Assembly (NCBI RefSeq): GCF_039521365.1
Contig: NZ_BAAACF010000006.1
Location: forward strand, 62,001-126,000
DNA length: 64,000 nucleotides
Reading direction: 5' to 3'
From: Clostridium_AW malenominatum
GTDB lineage: Bacteria; Bacillota; Clostridia; Clostridiales; Clostridiaceae
The notes beneath the pieces were generated by a model, which saw nothing but the letters and a program-made list of their open reading frames with translations, ran no database searches and had not been told where the DNA came from. A program made the position numbers and the translations under genes. The stretch's first letter is position 1, and each line of letters begins with the position of its first letter. Below are positions 60,809-64,000 of the stretch, piece by piece.

Positions 60809-61195
60809 TTATTTAATTATATATCCCTCATTAGACAGTACCTTAATAGCATTATCCATATCTTTTTCCTTAACTAAAATATAATCAGTATCATAAGTAG
60901 AAATAGCAAATATACTAATACTATTTTTAGCAAGTAAGGTACTAATTGTTGAAAGTATCCCTATAAGAGCAAAGTCTAAAGGCCCTTCTACCTTTAATGC
61001 TTTCCATGGTTTTTCACACTTTATTCCCTGGGGAATAAACTTTAAGTCACAGAGAATAGATAATTCATCCTTAGTCTTTGTAATAGAATAAATTTCACTT
61101 TGGAGACACCAATGTGGAATATTATCTTCACTGCTTAATCTGCACACTCCAAAGATACCCTCTAATAATTTCATTTTCAATTGTATATTATTCAT
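60809..61195 (-). CDS. ACT-domain protein
   Basis: A 128-residue protein with a C-terminal ACT-like fold (GPLDFALIGILSTISTLLAKNSISIF and later DYILVKEKDMDNAIKVL, each segment here under twenty residues as GPLDFALIGILSTIS), of the CASTOR-like ACT group. ACT domains bind amino acids; stand-alone forms may regulate metabolism. Follows the lipoprotein gene by 15 bases. Confidence 0.8.
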   Translation of the reverse strand: MNNIQLKMKLLEGIFGVCRLSSEDNIPHWCLQSEIYSITKTKDELSILCDLKFIPQGIKCEKPWKALKVEGPLDFALIGILSTISTLLAKNSISIFAISTYDTDYILVKEKDMDNAIKVLSNEGYIIK

Positions 61196-61210
61196 AGTAG
61201 GTTCTTCCTT

Positions 61211-61903
61211 TTATCTATAATTTACTTTTTCTAAATTTGGTACATGTTCAAATTCTATAGTTTTTTCATGATATAAAAATTTTACTCCGTCAATCCATTC
61301 TCCCTTATAATCCCTTTGTAAAAAGGTTTCTATAAGCCTGTCTTCTGTCGTAATCCCTCCAGCGGATCCCTGTAGAAAGCCCGTTGCCCAGGTGGGTGAT
61401 TTCATGAGAGCAACATCTTTTATTCCTTCGTTGTCTTTTGATTCCTTAATATTAACTACGACTATTTTCTTTCCTTCCACCTCTTCTACTTTAGTCACTT
61501 CAATAGGCAAATTATTAAAATAGTAACTCGATAACTCCCCCGCAATTAAGTTAAGCTTTTGAATTAATGTCTTATCTTTTGGCATTATCATATAAAAGCC
61601 TATTTCCTGCTTATAAGTCTCCACATTAGCAGTGTACGCAGGTATCAATTCATATTTATCATTCTCTTTGTTTTCTTTAAACATTTCAATTATTGCTACT
61701 TGATCTTTTACTTTACTTTCTAGTGTTTTATATTTTTTATCTAAACCGCTGTACTTGTCCTTTAATTCATTATTATTTTCTTGGAGAGTTTTTATTTCAG
61801 TGTATAACTTTTCCTCCTGTACGTTTGTCCTATTAGAACATCCTATCATGGTTATACCTAAAAAAGTTGCAACAATTAAATTCAGTATTAATTTCTTCTT
61901 CAT
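61211..61903 (-). CDS. lipoprotein with coiled-coil region, unknown function
   Basis: A protein of about 230 residues with lipobox MIGC (Cys about 22), a coiled coil (about 28-66, e.g. YTEIKTLQENNNELKDKY) and a C-terminal domain of GerM-like appearance (LIAGELSSYYFNNLPIEV, DRLIETFLQRDYKGEW). I start at ATG 61901-61903, which has AAGGAGG upstream. It may be involved in envelope or sporulation processes, but I cannot assign a family with certainty. Confidence 0.75.
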   Translation of the reverse strand: MKKKLILNLIVATFLGITMIGCSNRTNVQEEKLYTEIKTLQENNNELKDKYSGLDKKYKTLESKVKDQVAIIEMFKENKENDKYELIPAYTANVETYKQEIGFYMIMPKDKTLIQKLNLIAGELSSYYFNNLPIEVTKVEEVEGKKIVVVNIKESKDNEGIKDVALMKSPTWATGFLQGSAGGITTEDRLIETFLQRDYKGEWIDGVKFLYHEKTIEFEHVPNLEKVNYR

Positions 61904-61969
61904 GTTTTCCTCCTTAAAATAACACAATATTCTATAGTTTTATTTTACCACTAAATAAGATAAAAAAAT

Positions 61970-61997
61970 AGTAATACCTATTTTTAAGGGTATTACT
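61970..61997 (-). terminator. terminator at the end of the GNAT gene
   Basis: AGTAATACC (61970-61978) pairs with GGTATTACT (61989-61997) and overlaps the stop codon; AT tails flank it. Confidence 0.7.
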
Positions 61998-62535
61998 TTA
62001 GAATATTTCTCCATTCATCCTCTAAAATGCTCATCTCATATAAATTCCAATAACCACTTTCTGCTTTTCTTACATCCCTTAAAAGTCCTTCCTTTTTTAA
62101 GCCAACTGCTTCATAACATTTTATAGCCCCTTCATTAAAATCAAAAACTCCCAAACTTATCCTATGTAGTTTAAATTCTTCAAATCCTATTTTCAATACT
62201 TCTCTCAGGGCAGCTTTGCCTATACCTTTTCCTCTTATTCCTTCGTTGCAAATAAAAAACTTTCCAACTCTTCCCGAATTACTTTTCATATCAATTTTAC
62301 CTAGCTCAATCATTCCAACCATTTGATTTGTTTCCTTCAGTATTATTTTATATATAAATGTATCCGAATCTTTCTCATTAACACCAAAAGAAAAGTATTC
62401 TTTAATTTGTTCTACAGTTAGAGGATGCTTGTACCAAGGTCCTGCCCATACAAGTAATTCATCTGGAGAAGCATCTTTATTCCATTGAACTATTTTTTCA
62501 AAATCCTTTTCTTCTAAAAATTCTAATCTTATCAT
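61993..62535 (-). CDS. GNAT-family N-acetyltransferase
   Basis: A protein of about 180 residues with FICNEGIRGKGIGKAALREV as acetyl-CoA binding region and FNEGAIKCYEAVGLKKEGL as C-terminal motif, of the RimJ/RimL-like group. The start is ATG 62533-62535; two in-frame ATGs upstream lie in or before the AAGGGG ribosome site. Single gene. Fifth GNAT domain in the window. Confidence 0.87.
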   Translation of the reverse strand: MIRLEFLEEKDFEKIVQWNKDASPDELLVWAGPWYKHPLTVEQIKEYFSFGVNEKDSDTFIYKIILKETNQMVGMIELGKIDMKSNSGRVGKFFICNEGIRGKGIGKAALREVLKIGFEEFKLHRISLGVFDFNEGAIKCYEAVGLKKEGLLRDVRKAESGYWNLYEMSILEDEWRNILK

Positions 62536-62623
62536 AGCCATCCCCTTATTTCTCATTTTAAATTATATTAGTATATTCAGTTATTTTTATCATCTTTCAA
62601 TAATCGAAAAAATGTTATTATAA

Positions 62624-62956
62624 TTATTGTAAATACATCAACATAATTAATTTACTAATTTTAATACTTTCTTTTATTGTCTCTACTCTTAAGCTTTTTA
62701 TATAAAGAGCTGTTATAATAGGAACCATCAGAGTTAATATAAAAAAACTTATATTTTTTAATGCAACTTTCTTTATCTCACCTTTTAACATCCACCTAAT
62801 TATTCCTATGAAACTTGCTATAGTTAAAAATATTCCAGTTATAATAAGCAATTTAGGTTCTTTAGTTTTTTCTAAAATAAAAAACCAAAAAATAAACACT
62901 ATTACCAAAAAAGTTGGCAAAATCTCATTTTTATTAAATTTAAATTTTTTATTCAT
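62624..62956 (-). CDS. small membrane protein of unknown function
   Basis: A 110-residue protein with three to four helices (about residues 12-28, 34-55, 67-88) and a basic N-terminus (MNKKFKFNKNE). No family recognised. It lies 21 bases after the LUD gene, so it may be the last gene of that transcript. Confidence 0.68.
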   Translation of the reverse strand: MNKKFKFNKNEILPTFLVIVFIFWFFILEKTKEPKLLIITGIFLTIASFIGIIRWMLKGEIKKVALKNISFFILTLMVPIITALYIKSLRVETIKESIKISKLIMLMYLQ

Positions 62957-62977
62957 AACCCTCTCTCCTATTTATTT

Positions 62978-63595
62978 TTAAAATCCCTCTTCTTCTCCTA
63001 CGATTATAACTATCATTCTATCCTTATCATGTTGTCCTTCAATAATTACAAGACTATTGCATACTCTATCAGGAGACTTACAATCTACACATCTACCTAA
63101 TTCAACGCAAGGAGGATTAAAACCAGCTCTCTTTGCATTCTTAGGGGAAGCTATGTTTTTCACTCTATAAATTGCTTCTTCAAGTGAATTTGTTATCTTG
63201 TTTTCTCCTACAACTATAATTACTTTATCTGGACCATAAATCATAGCTGCAACTCTATTTCCACTATGATCTACATTTATTATATGCCCATCTATTGATA
63301 TGGCATTTGTTCCTGTTATATACCAATCTGTTAATAAGGATTTTCTTTTTAATTCTCTAACTTCTTCTTTAGTTTTAGCCATTGTTTTATCTAAAACCTT
63401 ATTTCCTCTCTTAGTTAAAATATTGGTAATATCCATTCTTTTTAACGTCACTGAGTTTCCAATTCCAACTAAAGAATCTTTGGGGATTAGATTTAGAATT
63501 TCATCTACTGCTTCTTCAAAGGTTTCTGCATAATATGAATTAATCTTTCTTTGATTAAGATTGTCCATTAATTTATTTATTTTTTCTTTACTCAT
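62978..63595 (-). CDS. LUD-domain protein (LutC/YkgG-like), copy 2
   Basis: A protein of about 205 residues paralogous to the gene at 51188-51841. It shares LVGIGNSVTLKRMDI, IYGPDKVIIVVGENKI and the four-cysteine block PPCVELGRCVDCKSPDRVCN. LutA and LutB are absent. The start is ATG 63593-63595, with AGGTGA upstream; the in-frame GTG belongs to that ribosome site. Upstream and almost touching is a vanW remnant, whose final codons supply the GGAGG sequence for this gene. Confidence 0.86.
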   Translation of the reverse strand: MSKEKINKLMDNLNQRKINSYYAETFEEAVDEILNLIPKDSLVGIGNSVTLKRMDITNILTKRGNKVLDKTMAKTKEEVRELKRKSLLTDWYITGTNAISIDGHIINVDHSGNRVAAMIYGPDKVIIVVGENKITNSLEEAIYRVKNIASPKNAKRAGFNPPCVELGRCVDCKSPDRVCNSLVIIEGQHDKDRMIVIIVGEEEGF

Positions 63596-63607
63596 TAATT
63601 TTCTCAC

Positions 63608-64000
63608 CTATCCTCCATAAGTTTTAATGTTTTCGGGTAAAAGTGGCTCGTACATCATAATTGCATGATTTTCAGTAATGTATTCGTCTTTTAAAAACAC
63701 TTCATCCTTGGTGAAAACTTTGCGATATATATTATTATGTCTTGTGTACCCTCCCCAAAATTCTTGATTTATATAATGTTCCTTCTACGTAACCTTTTCT
63801 TCTAGTTGGATTGCCTATAAGCCTCCAATATGAGAAGGTTTCTCCAGGCTTAATTATAATTTTATTTAAACTTTTTATAGCTATTTTCAAATTAGTTATT
63901 TTATTATGTTGCATCCACATATCTATATTCTTTAAATTCCTCAACAATGGAGTCTTGTGGGTGAAGTAAATATTGTAATATAATTCTTTTTCCACACTTT
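63608..64000 (-). pseudogene. vanW-family gene with internal deletion, cut by the right edge
   Basis: Upstream part (64000 to about 63787) is in frame with HKTPLLRNLKNIDMWMQHNK and IIKPGETFSYWRLIGNPTRR, the conserved N-terminal half of VanW proteins, up to RRKGYVEG. From about 63785 a different frame shows EHYINQEFWGGYTRHNNIYR and ENHAIMMYEPLLPENI with stop at 63608-63610, the C-terminal end of the same family. The middle, including the usual GGGLCQLSN block, is missing and the frame shifts at the joint. VanW proteins are associated with glycopeptide clusters and the cell wall but many exist alone. Confidence 0.78.

Noticed and set aside
1..64000. CRISPR arrays, tRNA or rRNA genes, prophage or intact insertion sequences
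   Set aside because: I found no regularly spaced repeats, no tRNA-like cloverleaf with conserved arms, and no transposase, integrase or phage structural genes.

Overview
The window looks like chromosomal DNA from a spore-forming, strictly anaerobic Clostridium (sensu stricto type). It is AT-rich, has strong AGGAGG-type ribosome binding sites with frequent TTG starts, and encodes a class III fructose-bisphosphatase, a cortex-type M14 endopeptidase, a LysM/SleB-type hydrolase behind a c-di-AMP (ydaO) riboswitch, ferredoxin-based redox proteins and many clostridial membrane proteins of unknown function. I saw no rRNA, tRNA, CRISPR array, phage module or intact transposase. Species is not assigned.

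Layout. (1) 1-4300, minus strand: an operon iclR-type regulator > M20 carbamoylase > pyrC > pyrK > pyrD (cut by the left edge), with a palindromic operator at its promoter; best read as an orotate/dihydroorotate degradation operon. (2) 4361-6342: CvfB-type S1 protein and an MFS transporter. (3) 6551-11139: complete Bce-type antimicrobial-peptide sensing and detoxification module (regulator, kinase, ABC ATPase, permease) with a matching operator. (4) 11251-17249: DUF2500 protein, 2H phosphoesterase, Fbp, MATE exporter, DUF401 permease. (5) 17361-22714: M14 peptidase, then a four-gene envelope-polysaccharide O-acetylation operon (SGNH, DUF4358 lipoprotein, MBOAT, DHHW). (6) 22754-30181: M48 protease, MsrA, lipoprotein, signal peptidase, radical SAM protein, HAD, small membrane proteins and a Nudix gene cut by a stop codon. 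(7) 30277-35584: TPR protein, tandem paralogous membrane proteins with signs of gene conversion, hydrolase, GNAT. (8) 35711-41268: redox region with a candidate structured RNA, a ferredoxin/polyferredoxin pair under two CsoR-like operators, a lipoprotein flavin-dependent reductase of the fumarate reductase family and a YesMN-type two-component system. (9) 41336-51841: mostly co-directional small genes for repair, modification and resistance (MsrB, GNATs, TmrB-like, GNAT-DHFR fusion, PfpI, cyclase, SagB-like, APH-like, HD, LUD). (10) 51874-58626: S41 peptidase, riboswitch plus LysM hydrolase, PPC, esterase, MA-type peptidase, NimA-like and PhzF-like proteins. (11) 58778-64000: coiled-coil protein, exported proteins, methyltransferase, ACT protein, GNAT, second LUD protein and a vanW gene with an internal deletion running off the right edge.

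The parts most likely to reward follow-up are the putative orotate catabolic operon with its operator, the paired CsoR-like operators around a consensus promoter for the ferredoxin pair, the structured RNA-like insertion at the end of that operon, and a pair of ~160 bp palindromic elements that exactly fill two convergent intergenic gaps (12236-12396 and 54082-54237).
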